From Nostoc commune NIES-4072 (lineage in GTDB: Bacteria; Cyanobacteriota; Cyanobacteriia; Cyanobacteriales; Nostocaceae): a stretch of 64,000 bases of DNA. Numbering within the stretch: the stretch's first letter is position 1; each line of letters starts with the position of its first letter. Shown here one piece after another: positions 36,666-46,311 of the stretch. The position numbers were made by a program, and so were the translations under genes. The notes below the pieces were generated by a model that saw only the letters and a program-made list of their open reading frames with translations, did not search any database and was not told the DNA's origin. Location of the stretch: positions 4,030,448-4,094,447 of the forward strand of contig NZ_BDUD01000001.1 of assembly GCF_003113895.1 (NCBI RefSeq). The letters run 5' to 3'.

Positions 36666-37904
36666 TTATGAACGCGATGGTTTTTTACCAAAGCCATAGC
36701 GCAATCTATCCTTAATCCAATTCTGGAAGTTGTCAATGTAGCTAAATATCACTGGCACTACTACCAGTGTCAACAGGGTAGAAGTTGTAAAACCGCCCAT
36801 AATCGCAATTCCCATTGGTTGGCGAACTTCAGAACCCGCGCCAATTCCTAATGCTAAAGGCAAAGTCCCGGCGATCGTTGCCAAAGAAGTCATTAAAATC
36901 GGACGCAAACGTGATACACCCGATTCTACTTGCACCCGAATGGGGATTTGCCGATCGCTTAAATTAAATTTCGCCAAGTTGGCCTCATTATCGCCGATGG
37001 TAGCAAGAGAAGCAGTCCGAGCGATCGCTTGCACTGTCACGCCCAAATCTGCTGCCCGTTGTGGGTTAGGAATTACCAAAATCTCTGGTTTAACTAAACT
37101 CGCAGTAGAAGATACTTCCACCAATCCGGGTAGCGATCGCATCTGCTTTTCTAGGGCATCAGCCGCTTTATTCAACGCTTCGGGATTTTCACTTCTGAGG
37201 ACAATTGATAAGCCTTTGCGATCGCCACCTGGTGACTGACTTTGGAAACTAATTCTAGCTCCTGGTATTTGCTCAAAGTCAGGGCGTACTTGTTCTTCAA
37301 ACTGTTTTTGGGAAATATTTCGTTCTTCTCTAGGTTTGAGATTAATCGCAAGGGTTGCAGAATTGATTTCTTCCGTTGCTAATACACGTTCAACTACTGG
37401 GTTTTGCCGGATGAGGTTAGTGGCTTGTGTGACTACCTTGTTAACATCTTCTAATGTCGAACCAGGAGGTAATTCTATAGATACGTTGGAAATTCCAAAA
37501 TCGCCATCATCCACAAAACCCTTGGGAATCATCGGAACCAGCGTCAGACTCGCAATAAAGAAAGCTAAAGCGATCGCCATTGTTGTCAATCTATGGCGTA
37601 ACGCCCACTCAAGGAGCGATCTATAAGGTTGAAACCCGCGACGCTTCTCAGTTCTGACTTTTCTGTTTCCCTGATTTCTACCTGGAAGTGTAAATTTAAA
37701 ATTAAACAATTTTATTACTCCCCCTCCCCTACTCCCCACTCCCCACTCTCCACTCCCCTTTTCCTTCAAAAGATACGCCCCCATCATTGGCGTAACCATC
37801 CGCGCTACAAGAGTGGAAAAAATTGTGGAAACGGCAACGGTAACACGCATTTCATAGTAAATGTCTTTTATATACCAACGTATATAATAAAACAAGCTCA
37901 CCAA
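36666..37904 (-). pseudogene. RND efflux permease pseudogene (C-terminal half, internally deleted)
   Basis: The frame holds parts of an AcrB/HAE1-type RND transporter. Starting at about 37856 it reads TIFSTLVARMVTPMMGAYLL (TM5-6 region), the second large periplasmic loop (DDGDFGISNVSIELPPG, QIPGARISFQSQSPGGD), then jumps from QIPIRVQVES directly to GVSRLRPILMTSLATIAG near the last helices. The N-terminal half of the protein and an internal block of one to two hundred residues are missing. No intact start is present upstream. It cannot form a working pump. Confidence 0.8.
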
Positions 37905-38447
37905 GAGTAATTACTACCAAAAAAAGCTTAAAACAAGTTATGTCAGTTGTGATACAAAAATTGTCCTATATCATCTAGTTACTCAACGTCACACACTATA
38001 TGTATTTAGATCACTGTCAACCAATGGTTAGATATGAAAAACTAGTGAAGCAAATCTAGATTTATCTAATTTCAAATCCAGCCTTTTATGTATAAAGTTA
38101 TATCAAATAAATATTTTTGTTTGGCATAGATAATTCCTCTGAAGCCCTTGTGTTACTAGGAAACCATTCTCTACCATGCAATTTAGGCATAGGACAAGCT
38201 AGCGTCCACAGCTACACATGAGTTACAAATGAGCAAAATATATTGTCTTAAATTCATGTGAGTTCCACGAACCTCTCCTACCTAGTCTCCCTCCCAAGGG
38301 GGAGCGATGAAATAATCAGGTTTTTAAGCCTCTCTCCTAGAAGGAAAAATGAATAAAACTGAGGTTAAATTCCAGCAAGGGTAAGCCTGATTATGGAATT
38401 TTGAAATCAAATCAATAAATAATTGGTATTTACCAGAGTAACCAGAT
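37905..38447. other. Non-coding gap between RND remnant and HD protein
   Basis: About 540 bp. I see no gene. A patch at 38270-38345 (CTCCCAAGGGGGAG and CTCTCTCCTAGAAGGA) is the kind of dispersed repeat found between Nostoc genes. Confidence 0.5.
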
Positions 38448-39329
38448 ATGTTCAATGCCACTGAAATTTTAATTGATGCCTTTGTAAATGAAATTCGAGA
38501 AGGCTACCGTCGCACTTATGGCTGCTTCAAAAATGATTATCAGGATATCATCGCCTGGGCTGGTAACATGGCTTTAGAAAACATTGCCAATAGCGACGCT
38601 CTTTATCATAATGTTGAACACACAGTACTTGTAACCCTGGTAGGGCAAGAAATCTTACGTGGTAAACACATTAGAGAAGGTGGTGTTTCTAGTGAAGACT
38701 GGCTGCATTGTATCATTTCCTTGGTGTCTCATGATATTGGCTACGTTAAGGGAGTTTGCCGACAAGATCGAGAGACAGCAAACTTATATTCCACAGGTAA
38801 AAATGGCAAAATGATTTCTGTAGCTCCTGGCGCTTCTGATGCTAGTCTGACGCCATATCATGTTGATAGAGCCAAGCTTTTTATTGATGAGCGTTTTGGA
38901 GGTCACAAGTTAATAGATGCTGAGGCAATTAAGAGCAATATTGAATTAACTCGATTTCCTGTGCCTGCGGCAGAAGATCATCAAGATACAAGGTGTTTTG
39001 CCGGATTAGTCCGTGCTGCTGATTTGATTGGTCAACTAAGCGACCCGCGTTACCTGAAGAAAATTACTTCTTTATTTTACGAGTTTGAAGAAACTGGAGT
39101 AAATAAAGTTTTAGGCTATAAAACCCCTGCTGATTTACGTAATAACTACGCTAAGTTTTACTGGAATGGCGTCTATCCCTATATCCAAGAGGGGCTACAT
39201 TATCTATCACTGACACAACAGGGAAAACAAATTCTAGCTAATCTCTACTCAAACGTGTTTGTTGTGGAACATGAAAAACAACAGGAAGAACAGCAGCGCT
39301 ATTTAGAGAAATTAGGAGTTGGGAATTAA
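38448..39329 (+). CDS. HD-domain metal-dependent phosphohydrolase
   Basis: 293 residues. The HD metal site is visible: His in YHNVEHTV (about residue 54-61), the HD pair in SLVSHDIGYVKG (about 104), and a later Asp in RAADLIGQL (about 193). The long C-terminal helix (EKQQEEQQRYLEKL) is charged. This is a widespread cyanobacterial form of unknown substrate. It stands alone, with hairpins directly after the stop. Confidence 0.82.
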   Translation: MFNATEILIDAFVNEIREGYRRTYGCFKNDYQDIIAWAGNMALENIANSDALYHNVEHTVLVTLVGQEILRGKHIREGGVSSEDWLHCIISLVSHDIGYVKGVCRQDRETANLYSTGKNGKMISVAPGASDASLTPYHVDRAKLFIDERFGGHKLIDAEAIKSNIELTRFPVPAAEDHQDTRCFAGLVRAADLIGQLSDPRYLKKITSLFYEFEETGVNKVLGYKTPADLRNNYAKFYWNGVYPYIQEGLHYLSLTQQGKQILANLYSNVFVVEHEKQQEEQQRYLEKLGVGN

Positions 39330-39460
39330 AGAGACGCGATTAATCGCGTCTGTATAGGAGTTGGGAATTAGAGACGCGATTAATTGCGTCTGTATAGGAG
39401 TTATGAATTAAGATAAAAGTCTAATAACTCATAACTCATAACTTATAACTCCTAACTACT
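39330..39460 (+). terminator. Duplicated palindrome and short repeats after the HD gene
   Basis: A palindromic GACGCGATTAATCGCGTC core appears at about 39332-39349 and again with one change (ATTAATTGCGTC) at about 39373-39390, each in a repeated GGAGTTGGGAATTA context. Then come ATAACTC heptamers up to the next start. The hairpins may terminate the HD transcript. Confidence 0.55.
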
Positions 39461-40576
39461 ATGGATTGGTGGCGACGACTGAAGAAAAATCCTTTGGCAC
39501 GATTTGGGGCAATTTTGCTGTTAATTTTCTACATAGCAGTAATTGCAGCAGATTTCGTGGCTCCTTATGACCCCTATGCTTCACAGCCTAATGGTTCACT
39601 GCTGCCACCAACTAAGATACATTGGGTTTCTAAGTCAGGCCAGTTTGTTGGGCCGTATATTTACCCGACGACTCAGGGAGATACGAATTTAGAAACAGGC
39701 GATCGCGAACTCATTGTAGACTTAAAAAAGCCATCACCCCTGCGTCTATTTGTCTCCGGGCCAGAATACCGATTGTTGCAGATGAGTTTGCCACTACCCC
39801 CAAAGTGGGATGAAGTCACAATCTTTCCTGGTATTCCCTTAAATTGGCATTTATTTGGTACAACAACTGGGGCAAAATTCAACATCTTGGGCACTGATGA
39901 CCAAAGCCGCGACCAATTCAGTCGCCTGCTGCATGGTGGTCGCATCAGTATGTTTATCGGGATTTTTGGCATTATCATTACTTACCCCCTCGGTTTAATC
40001 ATCGGGGGAATTTCTGGCTATTTCGGCGGTGTGACTGATAGCGTCATTATGCGCTTGGCAGAAGTGTTAATGACTTTCCCTAGTATTTATCTTTTGGTGA
40101 CTTTAGGGGCAGTTTTACCACCTGGTTTAAGTAGTACCCAGCGCTTTTTGTTGATTGTAGTGATTACTTCGGTTATTAGCTGGGCTGGTTTAGCACGGGT
40201 TATTCGAGGACAGGTACTATCAATCAAAGAGCGAGAATTTGTCCAAGCCTCGCGTGCAATGGGTGGAAACCCGATTTATATTATCCTCCGCCACGTTTTG
40301 CCGCAAACAGCTAGTTATGTAGTTATCTCTGCTACTCTTGCAATTCCTAGCTTTATTGGTGCAGAAGCAATACTGAGTCTCATCGGTTTAGGAATACAAC
40401 AACCAGACCCTTCTTGGGGAAATATGCTTTCTCTAGCTAGCAATGCTTCAATTTTGGTGCTGCAACCTTGGTTAATCTGGCCGCCGGCTGTGCTGATTAT
40501 CCTCACAGTGTTAGCATTCAACTTACTCGGTGATGGGCTAAGAGATGCACTTGATCCTCGTAGTTTGAGAAGATAA
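39461..40576 (+). CDS. Dipeptide/nickel-type ABC transporter permease (DppC/OppC family)
   Basis: 371 residues with an N-terminal helix (FGAILLLIFYIAVIAADFVAP), a large non-membrane insertion (about 45-150) and five further helices. The EAA-type loop that contacts the ATPase is around RAMGGNPIYIILRHVLPQ. It would form the channel with a DppB-type partner, and one such partner is encoded at 42102-43133 on the other strand. The separation of partners on opposite strands is unusual. Confidence 0.88.
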   Translation: MDWWRRLKKNPLARFGAILLLIFYIAVIAADFVAPYDPYASQPNGSLLPPTKIHWVSKSGQFVGPYIYPTTQGDTNLETGDRELIVDLKKPSPLRLFVSGPEYRLLQMSLPLPPKWDEVTIFPGIPLNWHLFGTTTGAKFNILGTDDQSRDQFSRLLHGGRISMFIGIFGIIITYPLGLIIGGISGYFGGVTDSVIMRLAEVLMTFPSIYLLVTLGAVLPPGLSSTQRFLLIVVITSVISWAGLARVIRGQVLSIKEREFVQASRAMGGNPIYIILRHVLPQTASYVVISATLAIPSFIGAEAILSLIGLGIQQPDPSWGNMLSLASNASILVLQPWLIWPPAVLIILTVLAFNLLGDGLRDALDPRSLRR

Positions 40577-40598
40577 ACGTTTAGAATAGCAAATACTG

Positions 40599-40660
40599 TC
40601 GCCGAAATAACAAATGCGCTCGCCGAAATAACAAATGCGTACGCCAAAGTAACAACGAAT
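40599..40660. repeat. Short direct repeats after the permease gene
   Basis: Two good copies and one degenerate copy of CGCCGAAATAACAAATGCG in tandem, in the gap before the convergent WG-repeat gene. Origin unknown; they may be part of a dispersed family. Confidence 0.5.
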
Positions 40661-40753
40661 AAGCACATGCAGGGTATAAAATTCCTTGTAAGTCTTATAT
40701 CCACTGCCATGAAATGCGATGTTTCACTTTGGGAGTAGTCAGAGCGATCGCTC

Positions 40754-41866
40754 TCATTTAAAAGTTACAGGTTGCCAGACAAACTGACCAGAATGATTAA
40801 TAAAACCTTCACTGGCTGCATTAACTTTTACATAAGCTAGTCCATTTGTAAAAGGTGACACCTCCTGAAATTTTGGTTCGATAACTATCGAACCACTTTT
40901 ATTGATGTAGCCCCATCTCCCTTTGATTTCTACAGATGCTAAACCTTCAGAAAAGTATTCTGCTATTCGGATATTAAAATCGGGGGGAATAGCAACCTTT
41001 CCTTGCATATCAATATAACCACATCCTGTCGTTTGATTAGGTAACTTTAAACGTACCGGTAATAATCCTTCTACAAATCCCTTGGCAGTACTTTTTGTTT
41101 GAAAATCAACACTACAAGTCAAATCTAGTTGATTTTTTAGCACCTTTCCGGTTTTGTCAATTAACATATATTCATCATCCCTATAGTTTACTTTGCTAAC
41201 TATAGCTCTGTTCATGGCAAAGTCAGTTCCAGCCTTATATTCAAATTCAAAAGGAATTGACAATTTTCCTGAGTAATCGATATACCCTATCAATGCTTCT
41301 TGATATGCTCCAACTTGGACAAATGCCAAGCCATCGTAAAAACCTCTAACACGATCAAACTTTGGCTCAATAGCTATCTCTCCTTTAGTATTAATAAAGC
41401 CGAATTTATCTTTAACTACTACAGCAGCCAATCCACCCTTAAAGCCCCAAACAAAGTTCCAATTTTGCTTAGGCTTAATTACCACGTTCCCCCGCTGATC
41501 AATAAAGACAGGTGTTGTCTCTCCTTCTAAAGAAACTAATGCTAGTTTTTCTGAAAACGGTTGAGCGCCAATATATTGTGGCTGAATTACAAACTCACCT
41601 TTATGATTAATAAAACCCCAACGTTCTTTAACTCTTACGGCTGCCAAGCCATCAGAAAAAGGCTGTGCATCTAGAAATTGTTGTTTAATAACTACTTGCC
41701 CAGTTTCATTGATAAAGCTGACACCATCATTGGTTTTAATAATAGAAAACTTTACAGGCTCAGAAGATATTTCTGGAGGAATATATCCACTTCTACCGCA
41801 CCCAGAGATGAAGACGAGATGACTGATGAGAAACAAAGTTCCAATTTTGCCTTTTTTGACGCTCAT
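40754..41866 (-). CDS. WG-repeat lipoprotein
   Basis: 370 residues. The N-terminus has a lipoprotein signal with lipobox FISGC (Cys around residue 23). The rest is a chain of WG/KWG repeats: WGFINHKGEFVIQP, FGFINTKGEIAIEP, WGYINKSGSIVIEP and others, spaced about 45-50 residues, which form beta-rich binding surfaces. It is probably anchored to a membrane and exposed to the periplasm. The gene lies between parts of a dipeptide-type transporter but need not belong to it. Confidence 0.85.
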   Translation of the reverse strand: MSVKKGKIGTLFLISHLVFISGCGRSGYIPPEISSEPVKFSIIKTNDGVSFINETGQVVIKQQFLDAQPFSDGLAAVRVKERWGFINHKGEFVIQPQYIGAQPFSEKLALVSLEGETTPVFIDQRGNVVIKPKQNWNFVWGFKGGLAAVVVKDKFGFINTKGEIAIEPKFDRVRGFYDGLAFVQVGAYQEALIGYIDYSGKLSIPFEFEYKAGTDFAMNRAIVSKVNYRDDEYMLIDKTGKVLKNQLDLTCSVDFQTKSTAKGFVEGLLPVRLKLPNQTTGCGYIDMQGKVAIPPDFNIRIAEYFSEGLASVEIKGRWGYINKSGSIVIEPKFQEVSPFTNGLAYVKVNAASEGFINHSGQFVWQPVTFK

Positions 41867-42101
41867 TTCTCTGTTTTCAAATTTATGCGTGTATTATATA
41901 GCAGATTACTATATTGATAAATTTGGACTTTTACTTTGTTAGCTTGATTTTCAGTCGTAGTCCATTTAACTTTTTGGTTAACTTGATGGCTGGTAATCGT
42001 GCTTATACTTATTTACCTAAAAAATCTTCGATTGATATTTACCCAAAAGATTTACCTGCACTACCTCCTGCCGTTTTCTAGTTCCGTCGAACTCACGTTA
42101 C

Positions 42102-43133
42102 TTAATACCGAATTCGCGGATCTACATAAGCATTTAAAATATCAATCAAAATACTGGCACTCACAACGATCGCACCAAAAAATACGAGTATTCCCTGGAC
42201 TGTGGGATAATCGCGATCGGCGATCGCTTGATAAAGTCGATTAGCTAACCCAGGCCAAGAAAATGTTACCTCTGTCAAAATCGCTCCACCTAACAGAGAT
42301 GCAAAGGTTAATCCCAAGACTGTAATTACTGGAATTAAGGCATTTTTTAAGGCATGGGAGGCTAAAATCTTATTTTCACCAATACCTCTGGCTCTGGCGG
42401 CTTCTACATAATCTGCTTGCAAGGTTTGCTTTAAATTCACTCGCACAATTCGCTCAAAAATCCCACTGAGCAAAATTCCCAAAGTGAGACTCGGTAGGGC
42501 AAGATGGTGCAAAGATGTGAAAAACTGAGTAAAATTTCCACCGAGTAAGCTATCAATTGTGTACAGTCCAGTCACAGTAGCGGGAGCTAAAAGATTGGGC
42601 GGAAAGCGGTTGGAATTGGGAAACCAACCCAGTTGGACTGAGAAAATCAACTGTAAAAGCATTCCCGCCCAAAACATGGGGAGTGCGTAAGTGATGATAC
42701 CAAATAAGCGCCCACCGACATCAAAATATGTCCCTGGACGAGAAGCTGAGAGAGTCCCAACCGCAATTCCAACGATGAGTGCAACCGCCATACTACATAC
42801 TGCTAACTCCACCGTCGCCGGGAAATGTTGTCCAATTATGTGCCAAACATTATCTCCGCTACTCAACAAAGAAGTTCCCAAATCAAAGCGCAACAAATTT
42901 CCCAAATAATTGAGATATTGTAGCCACAGAGGAAGGTTTAAACCTAGTTGTTTTCGCAAGTCTTCTTTAGTAGCTTCTGGCGCACGTCCGCCGAGAATTG
43001 CATCTGCTGGATCTCCTGGTGTTGCTCTTAGTAAGAGAAATACAATGGTGATAATCGTTAATAGCTGAAGTGGCGCGAGAAGCAACCGAGAAACAATGTA
43101 ATATTGTAAAGCTTTAGAACGAGACATAAGCAA
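42102..43133 (-). CDS. Dipeptide/nickel-type ABC transporter permease (DppB/OppB family)
   Basis: 343 residues with six predicted helices. The family N-terminus is present (IVSRLLLAPLQLLTIITIVFLLLRATPGDPA), as is the EAA loop ARARGIGENKILASHALKNALIP. It is located 137 bp downstream of a substrate-binding protein gene on the same strand, so the two are probably one operon. No ATPase gene is present in the window, so the ATP-binding subunits must be encoded elsewhere. Confidence 0.9.
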   Translation of the reverse strand: MLMSRSKALQYYIVSRLLLAPLQLLTIITIVFLLLRATPGDPADAILGGRAPEATKEDLRKQLGLNLPLWLQYLNYLGNLLRFDLGTSLLSSGDNVWHIIGQHFPATVELAVCSMAVALIVGIAVGTLSASRPGTYFDVGGRLFGIITYALPMFWAGMLLQLIFSVQLGWFPNSNRFPPNLLAPATVTGLYTIDSLLGGNFTQFFTSLHHLALPSLTLGILLSGIFERIVRVNLKQTLQADYVEAARARGIGENKILASHALKNALIPVITVLGLTFASLLGGAILTEVTFSWPGLANRLYQAIADRDYPTVQGILVFFGAIVVSASILIDILNAYVDPRIRY

Positions 43134-43234
43134 TTCAAAATTATAAATGCAGCTTTTGGAACTATCTTAGCTATTAACTAGATATATATTGAACATGAAA
43201 CATTTTACTTAAGAGTCAAAAGTCAATAGTCAAC

Positions 43235-43270
43235 AGTTATTACTAATGACTAATGACTAATGACTAATGA
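43235..43270. repeat. TAATGAC heptamer tandem repeat
   Basis: Four to five copies of the heptamer TAATGAC/ACTAATG just after the substrate-binding protein gene, a typical Nostoc short tandem repeat. Shorter runs of the same heptamer occur near 27360 and 48160-48190. Confidence 0.85.
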
Positions 43271-44923
43271 CTACTTTTTAATTGTCTGGTAAACCAGAAT
43301 TTGGGTAGGGTTAAGTTGTACGCTGTTCACACCATTTCGGGCGAATACATAGTCTTTGCTTTGCCATAAAGGAACATAAGGTACATCAGTAGCTACTTGC
43401 GTTTGAATTTCTGCAAAAATTTTCTGACGCGCTTCAGGATTTAGTTCTTTGCGTTGCTGATCAATCAGTTTATTCATGGCTTCGCTATAGTAAAACGAAC
43501 CCTGAGTTTGACTGGCTCCATCTTCGCATCCTTTAGCAACTGAACCTTTATCACAAGTCAAAAACGGTTGGACATAATTATCTGGGTCTAAAAAGTCTGG
43601 ATACCAATCAAGTAAAGCTCCTGGATATAATCCTTTGGAAATGTCTTTAAAGAAGGCTGGCCCTTCCGCCTGGGTGACTTCAATTTGAAGTATTCCATCC
43701 ATTTTGGCATCAACAAGGGATTTGAGCGTCTGTGCTGCCAAACTACGAGTAGGTGAACTAGAAGGATACCAAATTTGTACTTTTGCAGGATTTTCTTTAG
43801 AAAAACCAGCAGTAGTTAACAATTTTTTAGCTTGATCAAAGTTAGCATCACCATATTTTTCTTTAAATAATGGCACAGAAACTTTCAACGTTGTCGGAAT
43901 CATGCTATAGAGCGGATCTGCTTGACCAAGTAACGCCCGCTCATTTAACAGTGGACGGTCAATTATTGATGCGATCGCTTGTCTAACTTCTAATTTATCT
44001 AAAGGCTGCTGATTCCGGTTTAATACCAGATAACTTACTACACTACCCTCAGCTGCGATCGCTTGCCAATCCCCTTTTTTACCACCTTCTGACAAACTAC
44101 GATTTTGATCTGGCTGTAGTGACAGATAAGCTACATCGATTGCGCCTGTACGGAAAGCATTAAACAAATTAACCGGACTAGTTTGAATTTGCAGGTTAAC
44201 ACCCTTGTTAACTGGTTTTTCTCCCCAATACTTATCAAACACATCAAATCGGATTGAATCAGTACCATACTGTCCTAATTTGTAAGGGCCAGTCCCCACA
44301 AAAATATTCGGCTTAAATTTACCAGCACCAAGTTCGTAAGCTTTTGGCGAAACTGCACATACCCCAGGAAACGCCAGCAATGAAGAAAACGCTGCAAAGG
44401 GCTTTTTCAGCTTGATGGTTAACTCATACTCGCCTGTAGTTTTTACATAATCTACTACATCACCTAGTAAGAATGAGGGTTTTCCTTTATTTTGAATAAA
44501 GCGGTTGATGGTAAATGCCATTGCTTGGGCATTGAAGGGAGTCCCATCGTGAAAAATTACTCCCTGACGTAAGGGGATGGTATAAGTTAAGGCATCTTGG
44601 CTAACTTTTGGTAATGCTGTAGCTAGCTGCGGCTTAATTTCAGTGCTTCCTGGTTCGTAGGTGTAGAGGCGATCGCTCATATTAAACACCAAACCTAAGG
44701 ATGCTAACTCATAAGCATCAGCCGGATCAAGGGTTCTCGGCTTCGCTGTTGTACCTATAGTAATACGACCATCACCTGTAGGACTATTTACAGAACCCGA
44801 TGGTGGCGTAGTTACCTGTGGACGAGGAGCGCAACTAACAACTAAAAATAAACATAGACAGAACAAAGATAGGAATTGTGTAATCCGACCCAACCGTTTC
44901 ACGGACAAGGAAAACCAGGTCAT
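43271..44923 (-). CDS. ABC transporter substrate-binding lipoprotein (SBP_bac_5)
   Basis: About 550 residues from the ATG at 44923; an in-frame TTG at 44956 is less likely. A lipobox LVVSC lies within the first 35 residues. The body is the DppA/OppA/NikA family: TTAKPRTLDPADAYELAS, GVIFHDGTPFNAQ and the FVGTGPYKL segment are conserved landmarks. It binds peptides or other oligomeric or metal-chelate ligands in the periplasm and delivers them to the DppB-type permease encoded next. The ligand cannot be predicted. Confidence 0.92.
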   Translation of the reverse strand: MTWFSLSVKRLGRITQFLSLFCLCLFLVVSCAPRPQVTTPPSGSVNSPTGDGRITIGTTAKPRTLDPADAYELASLGLVFNMSDRLYTYEPGSTEIKPQLATALPKVSQDALTYTIPLRQGVIFHDGTPFNAQAMAFTINRFIQNKGKPSFLLGDVVDYVKTTGEYELTIKLKKPFAAFSSLLAFPGVCAVSPKAYELGAGKFKPNIFVGTGPYKLGQYGTDSIRFDVFDKYWGEKPVNKGVNLQIQTSPVNLFNAFRTGAIDVAYLSLQPDQNRSLSEGGKKGDWQAIAAEGSVVSYLVLNRNQQPLDKLEVRQAIASIIDRPLLNERALLGQADPLYSMIPTTLKVSVPLFKEKYGDANFDQAKKLLTTAGFSKENPAKVQIWYPSSSPTRSLAAQTLKSLVDAKMDGILQIEVTQAEGPAFFKDISKGLYPGALLDWYPDFLDPDNYVQPFLTCDKGSVAKGCEDGASQTQGSFYYSEAMNKLIDQQRKELNPEARQKIFAEIQTQVATDVPYVPLWQSKDYVFARNGVNSVQLNPTQILVYQTIKK

Positions 44924-45338
44924 AGCAATAAAATATTTTATCTTAGCGGTCAGCAATCTTACTATATTTGTGGCTATTGTGCTTGATTTTTACAATTAGT
45001 TACAGCAATAGCTGTTGCTAAGTATGCGAATATATAGCAGTCCTAAATCATTTCTGAAAGCTTCTCTTTCATTTCTTGGCGCTCTTAGCGGCGGTTAGTT
45101 AATTTTCACAACTCAGCCACGATTGCTATAGTTAAGTTTATTACTGTGCGATGTCTACCACGGGCTACGCCTACGCACTATTTGTTACAAAAAATTATTA
45201 ACAAAAAAATAAACTTTTAGGATTAGTTAAATAATGAAAGATTTTTATTTAATTAAGATTTTAAACATTTCCTAAATTTGTCGTAAATTCATAATTACTA
45301 GTGAATAGATTTGTTAAGCTTTGGTCGTAAGTCAAGTA

Positions 45339-45497
45339 GTGTACATTAAAACTTTGCCTGTTGCTACTTGGGTACAGACAGATGTGGAGTCGTTTTTCAT
45401 AGAAAACGGCTACATGGTTTTACTTAGCAAACAAGAGTGTTTATACATCAGCGAAGAAAGCGATCGCGATATCGTAAACAGCAGATTGAAAGTCTAA
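45339..45497 (+). CDS. Small conserved-looking protein of 52 residues
   Basis: A frame starting at GTG 45339 (or TTG 45321) and ending at TAA 45497 encodes a protein-like sequence: VYIKTLPVATWVQTDVESFF, then ENGYMVLL and EESDRDIVNSRLKV. Its 3' end lies 16 bp before the next gene, in the same orientation, so they look like one unit. Family unknown. The rest of the 44957-45338 gap contains a degraded repeat (GCGATGTCTACCACGGGCTACGCC near 45149) and no other gene. Confidence 0.5.
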   Translation: MYIKTLPVATWVQTDVESFFIENGYMVLLSKQECLYISEESDRDIVNSRLKV

Positions 45498-45513
45498 TAG
45501 TGAGACTAAAAAC

Positions 45514-45840
45514 GTGAAGTATTTCTTTCTATCTGAGGGATGGGCAGTTGCCAGAGTCTGGGCATCTGATGGACTCTGGCAAATAACTGCATGGCGACGC
45601 CAACCAGATATTCAGCGAATGAATATTTGTTTAGTAGAACAAAATGAATTGCTATGGCTTTATCGAGTTGAAGAAGCCGTTTTAACCGTCGAAGTGAAGC
45701 CAACGACAGCAGTAATTGCCAGTCAGACCATAGGTCAAGTAGTACTCAAACGTCTGATGAGCGCTGAACAGGTAATTGAACGCCTGGGTACGGCTGAGAC
45801 AAAATGTCAACTGCAAAACATCCACTTGGTGGTTCAGTAG
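45514..45840 (+). CDS. Hypothetical protein (108 residues)
   Basis: The product starts at GTG 45514 and contains WAVARVWASDGLWQITAWRR, then a mix of strands and helices. It has no membrane segment or signal. It follows the 52-residue gene by 16 bp. It looks like a small soluble conserved cyanobacterial protein; I cannot assign a function. A repeat patch rich in GGGAGTAGGG follows to about 45960, in the gap before psbB. Confidence 0.55.
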   Translation: MKYFFLSEGWAVARVWASDGLWQITAWRRQPDIQRMNICLVEQNELLWLYRVEEAVLTVEVKPTTAVIASQTIGQVVLKRLMSAEQVIERLGTAETKCQLQNIHLVVQ

Positions 45841-46311
45841 ATACTACGCAGTAGGGAATAGGGAGTGGGCAGTAGGGAGTAGGGAAAAGCCAAGTAACAT
45901 AACAACATAATTATTCTTGTCACCTCCTCTTGTTCCCCCACTCCCCACTCCCCTCATAAAGAAAAGATAAGAAAATTTAATCCCCGACAGCGATTGGTAG
46001 CGAAAAAACTTGGACATGCTACGCGATCGCATCAATTTACACGCTTGCAAACAATTCCATCAATAGTTACACTTTTTAAAACATTCTCATTTTTGCTTGC
46101 GGTGGCTACCCTACAAGGTAAACCTCCCGAAGCGAGTAAGCATTGCCAAAGCAACCGCGCTGTCTAACTTATAAGACTAAGCTGTGGTAAGGCTCTGGCT
46201 CTGGCAATAACAAAAAACAAGAGAGAGTTTTCTGAGTGGCGAGTTTCGTTCCTTAGAATCTCAGTAAGAAAATTGCTTTGTAAACTAACTCATCGAGGAG
46301 GAGCGTAGTCG

